Shown here: in pieces, positions 9,812 through 17,938 of the stretch
Layout of the letters: each line of letters begins with the position of its first letter
Position numbering within the stretch: the stretch's first letter is position 1
From: Bacteroidota bacterium
Lineage (GTDB): Bacteria; Bacteroidota; Bacteroidia; Flavobacteriales; Flavobacteriaceae
Assembly (NCBI GenBank): GCA_024280145.1
Contig: JAJRQR010000187.1
Location: forward strand, 1 to 47,682
Direction of reading: 5' to 3'
Length of the DNA stretch: 47,682 bases
Made by a program: the position numbers and the translations under genes
Notes under the pieces: generated by a model
Told to the model about the DNA's origin: nothing
The model's input: the letters and a program-made list of their open reading frames with translations, nothing else
Database searches by the model: none

Positions 9812-10858
9812 TTATAATAAAAAGCGATAATTAAGAGAAATTAAAATAGATTTTCTATCACCAATTAACCCAGCTTCAGAACGTAACATCCAATGTTTGT
9901 TGTATTGGTATTGCACACCAAAAATACCATTCCAAAATTCTTTAACTTGTTTGTCAATTCCGTAACGAATTATTGCACTTCCATCTGCAGCATCGATTCT
10001 ATCAATTATACTAGGAATTGATGTCGCATCTACAGCTGCTTTTTTTACTGGTGTTAAGCCATCATACCATTCATTATAATCTGAAACTATTTGTTCAGAT
10101 TTACCTTCTAAGCCTGGAATTGCTTCCGCAAGTGTTAATTGTCCTCTTGTTTCAGAATTCATTTTAATTCTCATTGCACCAGCCCAAACTGCAATATTAC
10201 TTTCTGGTTTGTTTTTAAAAACAAAAGTATGGCCAACTCTTAATCCTAATACATTTACTCTAGTTGCTTCGTCTAATAATTCTGGTTTATTCCAGGTCCA
10301 GTTAGCATCAACGCTAATCCAAACAGGTCCAATACCACCTGCACCCATAACACCAACTCCTACGGTTGAGATGCTTTGATCTACAATAGATTGAAGATTA
10401 AACTCACTTTCTCCTAAACGATTAATATTTACTTCTGTATGAGAATTTCCATAACCAAAAATACCGTAAACATTTAAAAATGGAAATACCCAAACATCGG
10501 GTCTAAAATTTACAGTATAAGAAGTATTGGTGTTATCTCCAAAGCCAATAAAATCAACTGCTGTTAAAGGAATGTCTGAGTCATCAGTTTTTAAGCCCAA
10601 CTGTAAATTATCAATGGTAATTCCTTGATCCATCCACATATAATTACCCATAACACCAACAGGATAAGGTATGTCGAACCCTTTACTATAAGCACCTTGC
10701 CCCAGTAATGGAAAAATATAATCGTATTTAACTTGCTGTAAACTATCGGTATATTGTTGATGTTTACTTTTAACTTTAGTTGTAACGTATTGTGCTTGAC
10801 TGTTAAAGGAAAACATGAACAAACTTATTACTAATACTAATGAGATTTTTTTAATCAT
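9812..10858 (-). CDS. Predicted outer-membrane beta-barrel protein, unrecognised family
   Basis: A 348-residue protein with a clear signal peptide (MIKKISLVLVISLFMFSFNSQAQ). Strand-like segments follow (PFLNVYGIFGYGNSHTEV, VGVMGAGGIGPVWISVDANWTW, NVLGLRVGHTFVFK, WNGIFGVQYQYNKHWMLRSEAGLIGDRKSILISLNYRFLL), ending in an aromatic/leucine residue as barrels do. A soluble-looking insert of about 80 residues (EAIPGLEGKSEQIV...DAADGSAIIRYG) lies before the last strands. I do not assign a family or substrate. It sits five bases after the neighbouring barrel gene (10864-11646) and ten bases before DUF4421, inside the compact operon, so the envelope proteins here are probably made together. Confidence 0.7.
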   Translation of the reverse strand: MIKKISLVLVISLFMFSFNSQAQYVTTKVKSKHQQYTDSLQQVKYDYIFPLLGQGAYSKGFDIPYPVGVMGNYMWMDQGITIDNLQLGLKTDDSDIPLTAVDFIGFGDNTNTSYTVNFRPDVWVFPFLNVYGIFGYGNSHTEVNINRLGESEFNLQSIVDQSISTVGVGVMGAGGIGPVWISVDANWTWNKPELLDEATRVNVLGLRVGHTFVFKNKPESNIAVWAGAMRIKMNSETRGQLTLAEAIPGLEGKSEQIVSDYNEWYDGLTPVKKAAVDATSIPSIIDRIDAADGSAIIRYGIDKQVKEFWNGIFGVQYQYNKHWMLRSEAGLIGDRKSILISLNYRFLL

Positions 10859-10863
10859 AATAT

Positions 10864-11646
10864 TTAGTTTTTATTTTCTTTAGCAGCTTTACGGGCCACC
10901 TTTTTTTCTTCTTTTTTGGTATTAAGCTGAACTTTCATTTCAGTAATTGCTTGTTTTTTCTCATCACTCACACCAAACGGAATATTAACTTTTAAATACA
11001 AAGCATCGTTAGTGGCACCTGATTTCCCTTTATAAACGTTGGTAAGCCCATAATAATAACGAACTCCAAGAGTCCATCCCAAACCTTTTAAAAGTCTGTA
11101 ACCAACGCCTGCTGAAACACCCGCTTCAAACCAATTAAGGTCATCTCTATTATTTTCTTTTAACTTTCCAGAAATCCCATCAATATCATAGTTATATTCA
11201 ATCCAACCATTATAGGTCCAACCAACTTGTGGTCCTATTTCCACGTGCATGTTGTTATCGAATACATACTTGGCCATAATGGGAACTACAAAAGAATTTA
11301 ATTTTTGACTGTATTTCCCACCAGCAGGCTCATGAATTGTTGCTCCTAATAAGAGTAAATCATTGGTAGATAAATCTTCAGAACCTAAAGTAGATTTCAC
11401 TAAAACTCCCGTATTTAGTAGAAAATGATCTTTTAATTTAATATCAAAATAGAATCCTAAATTAAATGCTCTGATATAATCTCTATTTTCTAGGTTTGAG
11501 ATACTTGAAAAGTTCATTCCTCCGTCCAATCCAAATTCAATTTTCCCTGTATTTAGTTTATCTCCTAATAACAGTGCAATTAATACTTGAGATTGTGCTC
11601 CAGCAGTAATTAATAGAAAGAATGCAATTAAAAAATGTTTTTTCAT
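10864..11646 (-). CDS. Outer-membrane beta-barrel protein (OMP_b-brl_2/PorT-like fold)
   Basis: A 260-residue protein with a signal peptide (MKKHFLIAFFLLITAGAQSQ). Its eight-strand-like pattern is typical of small Bacteroidota barrels: GKIEFGLDGGMNFSSISN, FNLGFYFDIKLKDHFLLNTGVL, NMHVEIGPQVGWTYNG, FEAGVSAGVGYRLLKGLGWTLGVRYYYGLTNVY, LYLKVNIPFGV. A lysine-rich tail (KKEEKKVARKAAKENKN) follows the last strand, probably in the periplasm. It is the middle gene of the five-gene leftward operon, nine bases after the glycine-zipper gene. Porin, assembly or structural roles are all possible and the sequence does not decide. Confidence 0.75.
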   Translation of the reverse strand: MKKHFLIAFFLLITAGAQSQVLIALLLGDKLNTGKIEFGLDGGMNFSSISNLENRDYIRAFNLGFYFDIKLKDHFLLNTGVLVKSTLGSEDLSTNDLLLLGATIHEPAGGKYSQKLNSFVVPIMAKYVFDNNMHVEIGPQVGWTYNGWIEYNYDIDGISGKLKENNRDDLNWFEAGVSAGVGYRLLKGLGWTLGVRYYYGLTNVYKGKSGATNDALYLKVNIPFGVSDEKKQAITEMKVQLNTKKEEKKVARKAAKENKN

Positions 11647-11655
11647 ATTAAAATA

Positions 11656-12150
11656 TTAGTTAACCGTATAGCCTTTTGCTTGTAAACAAGTACTAAAAGC
11701 TTTTTTATAATCTGCTGCCATTGCTGCGCTTTTATTTGCAGCAGCGGCATTATTTGCTTGCTGTTGATTTGCATCTCTAGCTTTACTTTGTCTTCTTCCT
11801 CTAATTCCACCGATAATTGCTCCAGCGGCAGCACCTTTTCCCATTTCACCACCAATAGAACCTAAAGCGGCACCAGCGGCGGCACCTTTTGCAGAACCTA
11901 CAACTGCAGATCCATCTGGTGAAGTGTCAACTTTATTTGCAGTGACAGTAGGAGGGTTCATAGGATCATATCCTGTTTGATCCATTGCCCATTTATAACA
12001 AGTAGATTCGTCATTATTTTGAGTGGCTGCATCTTGTCCATCATTCGGAAAAACATAAACACCTATGCTTTTTGCTAATCCGTTGCTTTGTGCAAAACTA
12101 CTCCCAATCCCTGTAAGTAAAATTGCTAATGTGAATATAATTTTTTTCAT
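11656..12150 (-). CDS. Secreted glycine-zipper protein
   Basis: A 164-residue protein with a signal peptide ending near SFAQ. Residues about 80-120 form a glycine-zipper repeat (AVVGSAKGAAAGAALGSIGGEMGKGAAAGAIIGGIRGRR), a membrane-inserting motif seen in YMGG/Gly-zipper envelope proteins. An Ala/Gln/Asn-rich segment then leads to a short C-terminal piece with a cysteine (FSTCLQAKGYTVN). A second cysteine lies in ESTCYKWAMDQTGYDP, so a disulfide between the two halves is possible. It is seven bases after the NTF2-like lipoprotein gene and ten before the barrel gene, in one operon. Glycine-zipper proteins often sit in the outer membrane; the precise role is unknown. Confidence 0.78.
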   Translation of the reverse strand: MKKIIFTLAILLTGIGSSFAQSNGLAKSIGVYVFPNDGQDAATQNNDESTCYKWAMDQTGYDPMNPPTVTANKVDTSPDGSAVVGSAKGAAAGAALGSIGGEMGKGAAAGAIIGGIRGRRQSKARDANQQQANNAAAANKSAAMAADYKKAFSTCLQAKGYTVN

Positions 12151-12156
12151 CTGTGT

Positions 12157-12645
12157 CTATTTTTTTATGAATGTATAATTTAATTGGTTCAAAATATCTG
12201 CTTCATTATAAATAGTATAACTTTTAGTGATTTTACCATCTTTAATTTTATAAAGCGTATTTGCCCAAAAAGTAACTTCTTTATTATTGCTTTTATAAAC
12301 AATAGTAGCTTCTGCCCAATTGGTGACCCATTCGCCTTTATTTTCACCATCTGGGATGCTAACTGCTATGTTTCTGTTTTTATCATAAGAAATACTTTTG
12401 TATAAATCTTCTGAAGCACTTTTCCAATTAGCAATGGCATTTTCTTTATTAGTAGATTGGTTAAACGAAGGACCGTAACCTATATAATCATCTGCTAAAA
12501 TGTTATCCATTGCTTCTGAATCTAAATTTTCAACAGATTGGATATACTTTTCAATCAATGCAATATTTTCTTTGGTGTTGTCTTCTTTTTGTGTACAACT
12601 AACAAAAGCAGTTGCAACAAATAAAATCAGTGCTATTCTTTTCAT
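12157..12645 (-). CDS. SnoaL/NTF2-like lipoprotein
   Basis: A 162-residue predicted lipoprotein: signal sequence MKRIALILFVATAFVSC with lipobox cysteine at 17. The mature part has the order of a cone-shaped SnoaL/NTF2 fold: helix IALIEKYIQSVENLDSEAMDNILADDYIGYGPS, then strands around WVTNWAEATIVYKSNNKEVTFWANTLYKIKDGKITKSYTIYNEADIL. Such proteins bind or transform small hydrophobic molecules, or are non-enzymatic. It is the first gene of the tight five-gene leftward operon (gaps of 6, 9, 5 and 10 bases to 8719). A TAAATTTG element lies 20 bases upstream. The ligand is unknown. Confidence 0.75.
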   Translation of the reverse strand: MKRIALILFVATAFVSCTQKEDNTKENIALIEKYIQSVENLDSEAMDNILADDYIGYGPSFNQSTNKENAIANWKSASEDLYKSISYDKNRNIAVSIPDGENKGEWVTNWAEATIVYKSNNKEVTFWANTLYKIKDGKITKSYTIYNEADILNQLNYTFIKK

Positions 12646-12664
12646 GTTTATAATTTTAGTTTTT

Positions 12665-12672
12665 CAAATTTA
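12665..12672 (-). promoter_or_regulatory. Candidate -7 element for the five-gene envelope operon
   Basis: Minus-strand TAAATTTG, an exact match to TAnnTTTG, lies 20 bases before the NTF2-like start at 12645. I find no TTG at -33 distance. Confidence 0.35.
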
Positions 12673-12679
12673 ATAATTT

Positions 12680-12905
12680 CTATTCTATTATTTCAGTTAA
12701 TATTTCACCATCTGCACTAGAAGGTGGTCTTGTTTTTATTTATTGTGCTAAGGCTTTGCTCTGTAGCTCTGTTAATTAACTGCCCTTTAATACGCCAACC
12801 TGCAAATATTACTGGAACAAAGAAATCGTACATCCAAGGGCTCCTATTTACAGCAACTATTTCAACATTAAAATTATTAAAATTAGATAAAGAGAATCTT
12901 TGAAA
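12680..12905 (-). pseudogene. Gene remnant of unrecognised family
   Basis: The 307-base gap between 12645 and 12953 holds an open stretch without a usable start. On the minus strand from 12905 it reads FQRFSLSNFNNFNVEIVAV, then RSPWMYDFFVPVIFAGWRIK and GQLINRATEQSLSTINKNK, with a stop at 12717. A shift of one base near 12730 continues as TRPPSSADGEILTEIIE with a stop at 12680. The amino-acid make-up looks protein-like, with a hydrophobic centre. An in-frame TAA at 12906-12908 closes the upstream side. I read this as the C-terminal leftover of a deleted gene; the parent family is not recognised. Confidence 0.45.
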
Positions 12906-12952
12906 TTATAAATTAATTTTCCTATTTTCCAATCTAGCCAAACCCTTTGAAA

Positions 12953-13959
12953 TCATTCCGAAACAGCTTCAGTATTTCTTTTTCCAGTTAAAATATTAGG
13001 AATAAAAATAACACTTAAAGACAGAAAATTACTTTTAAAACGTTGTTTTGTACCATAATCTAAAGCATATTTTGCTCTTATATTTAATTTTTCTATAATT
13101 GGCCAAGCACCTGCACCAAAACTAACAGTACTGGTTTGGTCTTTATCAAATAATTGGGAGTCTTTCCACCAAATACCTTCACCCGTATCGTTTCCTATTT
13201 GCCAGTTATGCCCGTTTATTACTTCAAATTCTAACCATGAATTAACGTATTGACTAATTCCGTATTCAATAGTAAACCTACTTCCAGGACGAACACTTGA
13301 ATCTTTAATTTCTCCGTTCATTTCGTAAGTTGGCATTACAAATAAAGCGGTTGCTTTTTCCATTAAATAATAATAAAAAGGAACTTGTAATTGATGTGTC
13401 CAATAACCTTTACCAATATTGTCGTCTGCACCCGTTTCATATTTTCCAGTAGGAGCGTAGGCAGTGTAGATAAATGAAAAATCCATTTTATCTTTTGTCC
13501 AAGATAGATTTAATGGCGAAAAAGCCATATCACCAAACCCACTTGTGTTTCCTTTGGTATATACTTCGTTATTATCTGTATGAATGTTTGCTTTATAGTT
13601 TGAGGAAATTAATGTAGGAGCAATTGAAACTGAATATCTTCCACCTAATAGTTTAAATTTTGAAGTATAAAATAGTACAGGGACATTAATGTAACCAGAA
13701 ACATTAATATCAAGATTAAGAAGTTTGTCTTGTACTTGAATCCCTGTAACTTTATTTCCGTTTTTATCGTAATAACCATTGCTGTTGTTCCAATAATTAT
13801 AATCTATAAATATGAGCCCAGGGCTTGTAATTGATGCTAAATCACGAACATTCATTATCCCAGGTTGGTAAGAACCACTTTGATATGCACTGACTCTTTG
13901 GGCTAATACATTACTAAAAATTAATGTTGTAAATGACAGTAGGAGTAATATTTTTTCAT
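12953..13959 (-). pseudogene. MetA-pathway/SphA-type outer-membrane protein with a frameshifted signal peptide
   Basis: The body (VSAYQSGSYQPGIMNVRDLASITSPGLIFIDYNYW to TGKRNTEAVSE) has the pattern of the PF13557 family ('MetA-pathway of phenol degradation'), outer-membrane barrels thought to pass hydrophobic compounds: GDMAFSPLNLSW, FIYTAYAPTGKYETGADDNIGKGYWTHQLQ, FTIEYGISQYVNSWLEFEVINGHN. The uninterrupted frame has its first ATG only at 13855. Upstream it reads ILLLLSFTTLIFSNVLAQ, an ideal signal peptide, which connects to ATGAAAAAA at 13959 only if the six-base A run (13951-13956 on the plus strand) had one more base. So a one-base deletion in a homopolymer separates start and signal core. 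Repaired length is about 335 residues. It follows the DUF1254 gene (14020-15573) after a hairpin. Confidence 0.75.
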
Positions 13960-13974
13960 CTTTAAACTTTTTTT

Positions 13975-14007
13975 TATAACACTGCCGAATTAAACAACAG
14001 TGTTATA
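13975..14007. repeat. Perfect intercistronic hairpin
   Basis: Arms TATAACACTG (13975-13984) and CAGTGTTATA (13998-14007) form a perfect 10-bp stem with a 13-base loop between the DUF1254 gene and the MetA-type gene, both leftward. On the transcribed (minus) strand it is followed by A rather than T, so it is not a standard terminator there. RNA stabilisation or processing between the two cistrons is possible. Confidence 0.5.
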
Positions 14008-14019
14008 AAGTTTATTTTT

Positions 14020-15573
14020 TTATTTCACCAACTCTGGGTCACCCAATATCCATACTTTTTCAAACCAAGGTTCCAATGGACCATATAATCTAAAAAGCAT
14101 ATTCCAACCTCTACCAGGAATGGTTTGTATCCAGTTGTTTTCTTGTCCTTTTGGTGCTTTTGGTCCAAAATAAACATCAACAGAACCGTCTTCGTTAACA
14201 ATCAACCCTTTTTTATTCATATCGACACCTGGAAATTGTTGATCCGTTTGAAGCATCGCTCTTGTTTGATTATCATATAAGGTAAATGACCAAAAATCTT
14301 TGGCAGGTACATTTGCTGGAACATTCACTTTATAGGTTTTTGAACCGTCAAGGGAGTTTCCGTCTTTTCCTAAATAAGCTGCAGCATATTGTGATCCTGC
14401 ACCAATAAATTTCTTAGACATTGCAGGTGTAATTCCTGTTGCGTAGAAATGAAAAGCAGCACGAGCATCAATTAAACGAACACCATCTACTAAAAATTCG
14501 TGACTTCCTCCTACAAAAGGAACGGTCCATACCTTACTCACACCAGGAAAAACATAGAATCCTATATCTCTAGGACGTGACATTAAAGCACGTACCGTTA
14601 CAGAACCTACCTCAGCAGCTTCGTCTAAAATCTTTTGCATCCTTGCATCTGGTTTAAACTCTTGTCCTTTTTTGATACCGATAGCAGCAAAAGTTCCTAA
14701 TATTTCTGGGTTCTGACCTGCAGCAGGCTCTGATTGTACCACTTCGTTTATCTCTTCAAACATGGTTCCGTCCATGGTATGGATTGTACTATTGAATTTT
14801 ACAGAAACATTGATAAAATTCATTTCAGGAATATTATTTTTTTGAGATAATGGATACGCTTTAAATACTTTCTTGGTTAAATCAATCGCTGGTTTAGGGC
14901 TTCCGTCTTTTTGAAAACCTCTCCAAATCACCCAGTTTCCATAGGTTTCGGTATGAAATACAATGTATCCTTCTGGAATTTCTCCTTCATATCCTGGAGG
15001 AACAATTAAGAATTTTCCACCTTTATTTTTGTCTGGACCTAATCTTCCAAAATCACCTACATACTGAAACCAGTGATTATCAATAATACCCAAAACATCT
15101 GCCGGAGTTTCTAATACATACGGTTCATCCTCTAATTGCAACCACATCGTCATATAAACACTGGTGGTATTTGGCGTTAACCAAAGTGCTTTCGAATCCA
15201 TTAAAGTTTCAAACAACAGCGCCGTTTTATTAGCAGGACCAAATTCAAGAATCCCTTTTCGCATGGCGTCCATCGATGCAATTTGAATACCTCCTAAAAA
15301 AGCCTGAACACCTCGCATATAATCTAAATTATCATAGATTACTTCGGTCGTTTTTTCGTCTGGCACACCATCAAAAGAGTTTAATTCCCCAATACGAGAG
15401 TTGATATAATCTGGTGTTAATATACCTTCAGGCATATCGGTAGTCATTTTCATTTTAGGGATTTCTACTTTTTTTTCTGGAGTAGATTTGGCTTCCTCAT
15501 TTTTTGGTGCTTCATTACAAGCAAAAACAGATACAAGTAGGGCTGTAGCTAATATATGATTTACTATTTTCAT
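14020..15573 (-). CDS. DUF1254/DUF1214 lipoprotein (copy 1)
   Basis: A 517-residue predicted lipoprotein: MKIVNHILATALLVSVFAC with lipobox cysteine 19. It has an N-terminal DUF1254-type region (about 55-200: TPDYINSRIGELNSFDGVPDEKTTEVIYDNLDYMRGVQAFLGG...NHWFQYVGDFGRLGPDKNKGGKFLIVPPGYEGEIP) and a C-terminal DUF1214-type region (about 375-510: AFHFYATGITPAMSKKFIGAGSQYAAAYLG...FWSFTLYDNQTRAMLQTDQQFPG). The biochemical role is not established; members often sit beside hydrophobic-compound transport or oxidation genes. It resembles the protein at 16209-17771 along its length, so the two are an old tandem duplication. It lies two bases after the small membrane protein gene, hence co-transcribed with it. 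Confidence 0.88.
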   Translation of the reverse strand: MKIVNHILATALLVSVFACNEAPKNEEAKSTPEKKVEIPKMKMTTDMPEGILTPDYINSRIGELNSFDGVPDEKTTEVIYDNLDYMRGVQAFLGGIQIASMDAMRKGILEFGPANKTALLFETLMDSKALWLTPNTTSVYMTMWLQLEDEPYVLETPADVLGIIDNHWFQYVGDFGRLGPDKNKGGKFLIVPPGYEGEIPEGYIVFHTETYGNWVIWRGFQKDGSPKPAIDLTKKVFKAYPLSQKNNIPEMNFINVSVKFNSTIHTMDGTMFEEINEVVQSEPAAGQNPEILGTFAAIGIKKGQEFKPDARMQKILDEAAEVGSVTVRALMSRPRDIGFYVFPGVSKVWTVPFVGGSHEFLVDGVRLIDARAAFHFYATGITPAMSKKFIGAGSQYAAAYLGKDGNSLDGSKTYKVNVPANVPAKDFWSFTLYDNQTRAMLQTDQQFPGVDMNKKGLIVNEDGSVDVYFGPKAPKGQENNWIQTIPGRGWNMLFRLYGPLEPWFEKVWILGDPELVK

Positions 15574-15575
15574 TA

Positions 15576-16151
15576 TTATTTGTTTTTAGTTATTAATATT
15601 TCTGTAAGCATTAAATCGTAATACTGTTGCAAATCTTCTTCTAAAGGAATGATATAACTTAGAAATTGTTTGGTATTTTCTAATTGATTGATAGCTTCAC
15701 TTTTTTGATATTTTATGGAGTTTGATAAAATGTATTGCTTTACAATAGATTCGTAATAAGACTGAAGATTATACACTTTAGCCAGATTATTTACATCGTC
15801 AAAATTTATATAGAAAACAACATTGGTTACTTTAGCCATTTCCCAAGCAGAGGAATTTATTAAAGAAATATCTAGGGTTTCGATGCTTTTTTTAATGGAA
15901 GTTTCATTTCCTTCAATTTCTGAAAACTCGTTTAATTGTGAAAGCAATAATTTATGATTGGGTATTAATTCTGACATTAATTCCGTGTTTTCAGTAAACT
16001 CTTCTTTAATATTAAATATGGCTTGTTCTGCTAACCTGTTGTTATTCCTATCTTCTCGCCATTGATTAACAAATAATGCTAATAATACAGCAAAGGAAAC
16101 TGAAATAAATTCGAACAGCAATTTACTAAACCTAATTTTCTTTTTACTCAT
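15576..16151 (-). CDS. Hypothetical single-span membrane protein
   Basis: A 191-residue protein not assigned to a family. A positively charged N-terminus (MSKKKIRFSK) precedes one membrane segment (LLFEFISVSFAVLLALFVNQW, about 11-31). A mostly helical soluble domain with several polar coiled stretches (NNNRLAEQAIFNIKEEFTENTELMSEL) follows. The charge pattern puts the C-terminal domain in the periplasm (inference). The start resembles small Bacteroidota membrane proteins of the DUF6090 kind, but I am not confident in that. It is between the two DUF1254 genes, 57 bases after the upstream one and 2 before the downstream one, so it is probably part of the same transcript. Confidence 0.7.
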   Translation of the reverse strand: MSKKKIRFSKLLFEFISVSFAVLLALFVNQWREDRNNNRLAEQAIFNIKEEFTENTELMSELIPNHKLLLSQLNEFSEIEGNETSIKKSIETLDISLINSSAWEMAKVTNVVFYINFDDVNNLAKVYNLQSYYESIVKQYILSNSIKYQKSEAINQLENTKQFLSYIIPLEEDLQQYYDLMLTEILITKNK

Positions 16152-16208
16152 TTTTAATAAATTCGATTTATTTTAAAAGATTGCTTTTTCGTTCCTTATC
16201 GCAATGAT

Positions 16209-17771
16209 TTACTTTACCAATTCAATTTCACTTGGTCTCCAAATTTTATTAATCCAAGGCTCTAAAGTACCGTACATTCTTAAAATAACGAACCAACTTT
16301 TTCCAGGAATTGTTTGCAACCAGTTTTTACCTTCTGGTTTTTCAGGAGCAAAATATACATCGTAAGAGCCATCTTCATTTTGAGTGAATCCTTCATCTTG
16401 ACTTCCTAAAGTTGGGAAGGGTTGATCTGTTTGTAACTGCGAACGAGTTTGTGTATCGTACATAGTTAATGCCCAGAAATCTGCAGCAGGTACATCTGCA
16501 GGAATATGAATTTTATAGGTTTTTGAACCGTCAAAAGCTTCGTGATTAGTATCTTTAAATGCGATGGCATAATCAGATCCTTTTCCAACTCTTGGTGTTG
16601 CCATTGCTGGAGTTACCGCAGTATAGGTATAGTGGAAAAATGCACGAGCATCGGTATCTAAAGCACCATCGTAGGTATAAAATACGTTTTTACCAGGATA
16701 TGCCATTACCCATTCAGTTGGCTTGTCTGTATAAAAATAAACCATTTTTAAATCGCCACGAGGATAATAATTATTTGCACGAGCAGTTGCATTTGCAATC
16801 GCTACAGCATCTACTAAAATATCTTTCATTCTTTTGTTTGGAGCAAATTCATGTCCTTTTTTAATTCCGATAGAAGCAAATAACCCTTTGGTTTCTGGAT
16901 CTAACATTTCTTCTGATTCATAATTTACCAATTCTGCTAAATGCTCATAGAAAGTGAAATCGTTGGTATGAACGGTATTAAAATATTTAAATGACATACT
17001 TACATATTCTGCTTTGCGAGGATTATTTACTTCAGATAAAGGATATACCTTTAAATGATCTTTTACATTTTTTACAGCAATGTCAATTCCGTTACTAATA
17101 TTTCCACGCATAAATAACCAAATACCATAGGTTTTAGTTTTTACTACATTATATCCTGAAGGAATTTTTCCATCATAACCAGGAGGCAAGATTAAATATT
17201 TCCCACCTTTTCCACGGTCAGGACCAGCCAAGCCAACATCACCAATATAACGGAACCAAGCATCGTTAAAAGCTCCTAACATCATTGGTGGAACTTCAAC
17301 AACTACAGGACCATCAACTTTGGTATCGATATAAGGTAAGATGTATAATGTTGAAGTATTAGCGGTTAGAAACAAGGCTTTTGAATCCATTAATTTATCA
17401 AAAATTGCCACCTTACCATTGGCATTAACTCCCAACTCAGCTGGGCCTTGACGCAAACCACGAATTGATAATCCAGGAATTCCTTTTAAGAAAACATCAA
17501 CTCCTCTTGCTTTATCAATAAAGTTGTGTGCAAGATCTGCGGTTTCTTTTGTTGGAACACCATCAAAAAAATTAAGGGTTCCTATAGATGTTTCTACTAC
17601 ATCTGGAGTGGTAATTCCTACAGGAATTTCAGTCGTATTTTCATAAGTTGCAACTTCAATTTTTTCATATTGAGTTTCTTTTTTTACTTCAGATTTTTTC
17701 CCCCCTTCTGTACAACTAGCAAATAGCGTTACTAATGAAAGTATTGCTATGGATATTTTTAGTTTTTTCAT
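16209..17771 (-). CDS. DUF1254/DUF1214 lipoprotein (copy 2)
   Basis: A 520-residue lipoprotein: MKKLKISIAILSLVTLFASC, lipobox cysteine 20. The DUF1254-type region spans about 55-205 (VVETSIGTLNFFDGVPTKETADLAHNFIDKARGVDVFLKG...DAWFRYIGDVGLAGPDRGKGGKYLILPPGYDGKIP). The DUF1214-type region is C-terminal (FFHYTYTAVTPAMATPRVGKGSDYAIAF...FWALTMYDTQTRSQLQTDQPFP). It is homologous to the 14020-15573 product across the whole length. It is the first gene of the leftward group and is divergent from the AraC-type gene across 167 bases that carry a paired inverted repeat. That arrangement makes it the likely target of the regulator. Its chemistry is unknown. Confidence 0.88.
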   Translation of the reverse strand: MKKLKISIAILSLVTLFASCTEGGKKSEVKKETQYEKIEVATYENTTEIPVGITTPDVVETSIGTLNFFDGVPTKETADLAHNFIDKARGVDVFLKGIPGLSIRGLRQGPAELGVNANGKVAIFDKLMDSKALFLTANTSTLYILPYIDTKVDGPVVVEVPPMMLGAFNDAWFRYIGDVGLAGPDRGKGGKYLILPPGYDGKIPSGYNVVKTKTYGIWLFMRGNISNGIDIAVKNVKDHLKVYPLSEVNNPRKAEYVSMSFKYFNTVHTNDFTFYEHLAELVNYESEEMLDPETKGLFASIGIKKGHEFAPNKRMKDILVDAVAIANATARANNYYPRGDLKMVYFYTDKPTEWVMAYPGKNVFYTYDGALDTDARAFFHYTYTAVTPAMATPRVGKGSDYAIAFKDTNHEAFDGSKTYKIHIPADVPAADFWALTMYDTQTRSQLQTDQPFPTLGSQDEGFTQNEDGSYDVYFAPEKPEGKNWLQTIPGKSWFVILRMYGTLEPWINKIWRPSEIELVK

Positions 17772-17809
17772 ATCATAAAATTATATTTTATCTCTTAGAA
17801 TCAATTAAA

Positions 17810-17861
17810 TTAAGATGAAATTAAATTACACTTTAAAAAATTTAATTTTCAAATTTCATCT
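17810..17861. promoter_or_regulatory. Paired inverted-repeat operator candidate
   Basis: AGATGAAATT at 17813-17822 and its exact complement AATTTCATCT at 17852-17861 lie 39 bases apart, close to four helical turns, in the divergent region between the DUF1254 lipoprotein and the AraC-type gene. The left copy extends to TTAAGATGAAATTAA (17810-17824). The same 15 bases occur at 19886-19900 inside another promoter. Paired half-sites on one face of the helix are typical of AraC-family operators (family knowledge). Confidence 0.5.
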
Positions 17862-17938
17862 AATAAATGAAAACACAACATCAATAATCCGCAAAAATGA
17901 ATATATTTACAATTACTTAGTTTTTAAACTTATAGCTA

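Noticed and set aside
16559-16864. 101-residue open frame antisense to a DUF1254 gene
   Set aside because: His/Leu-rich shadow of the real gene, without start context or family features.
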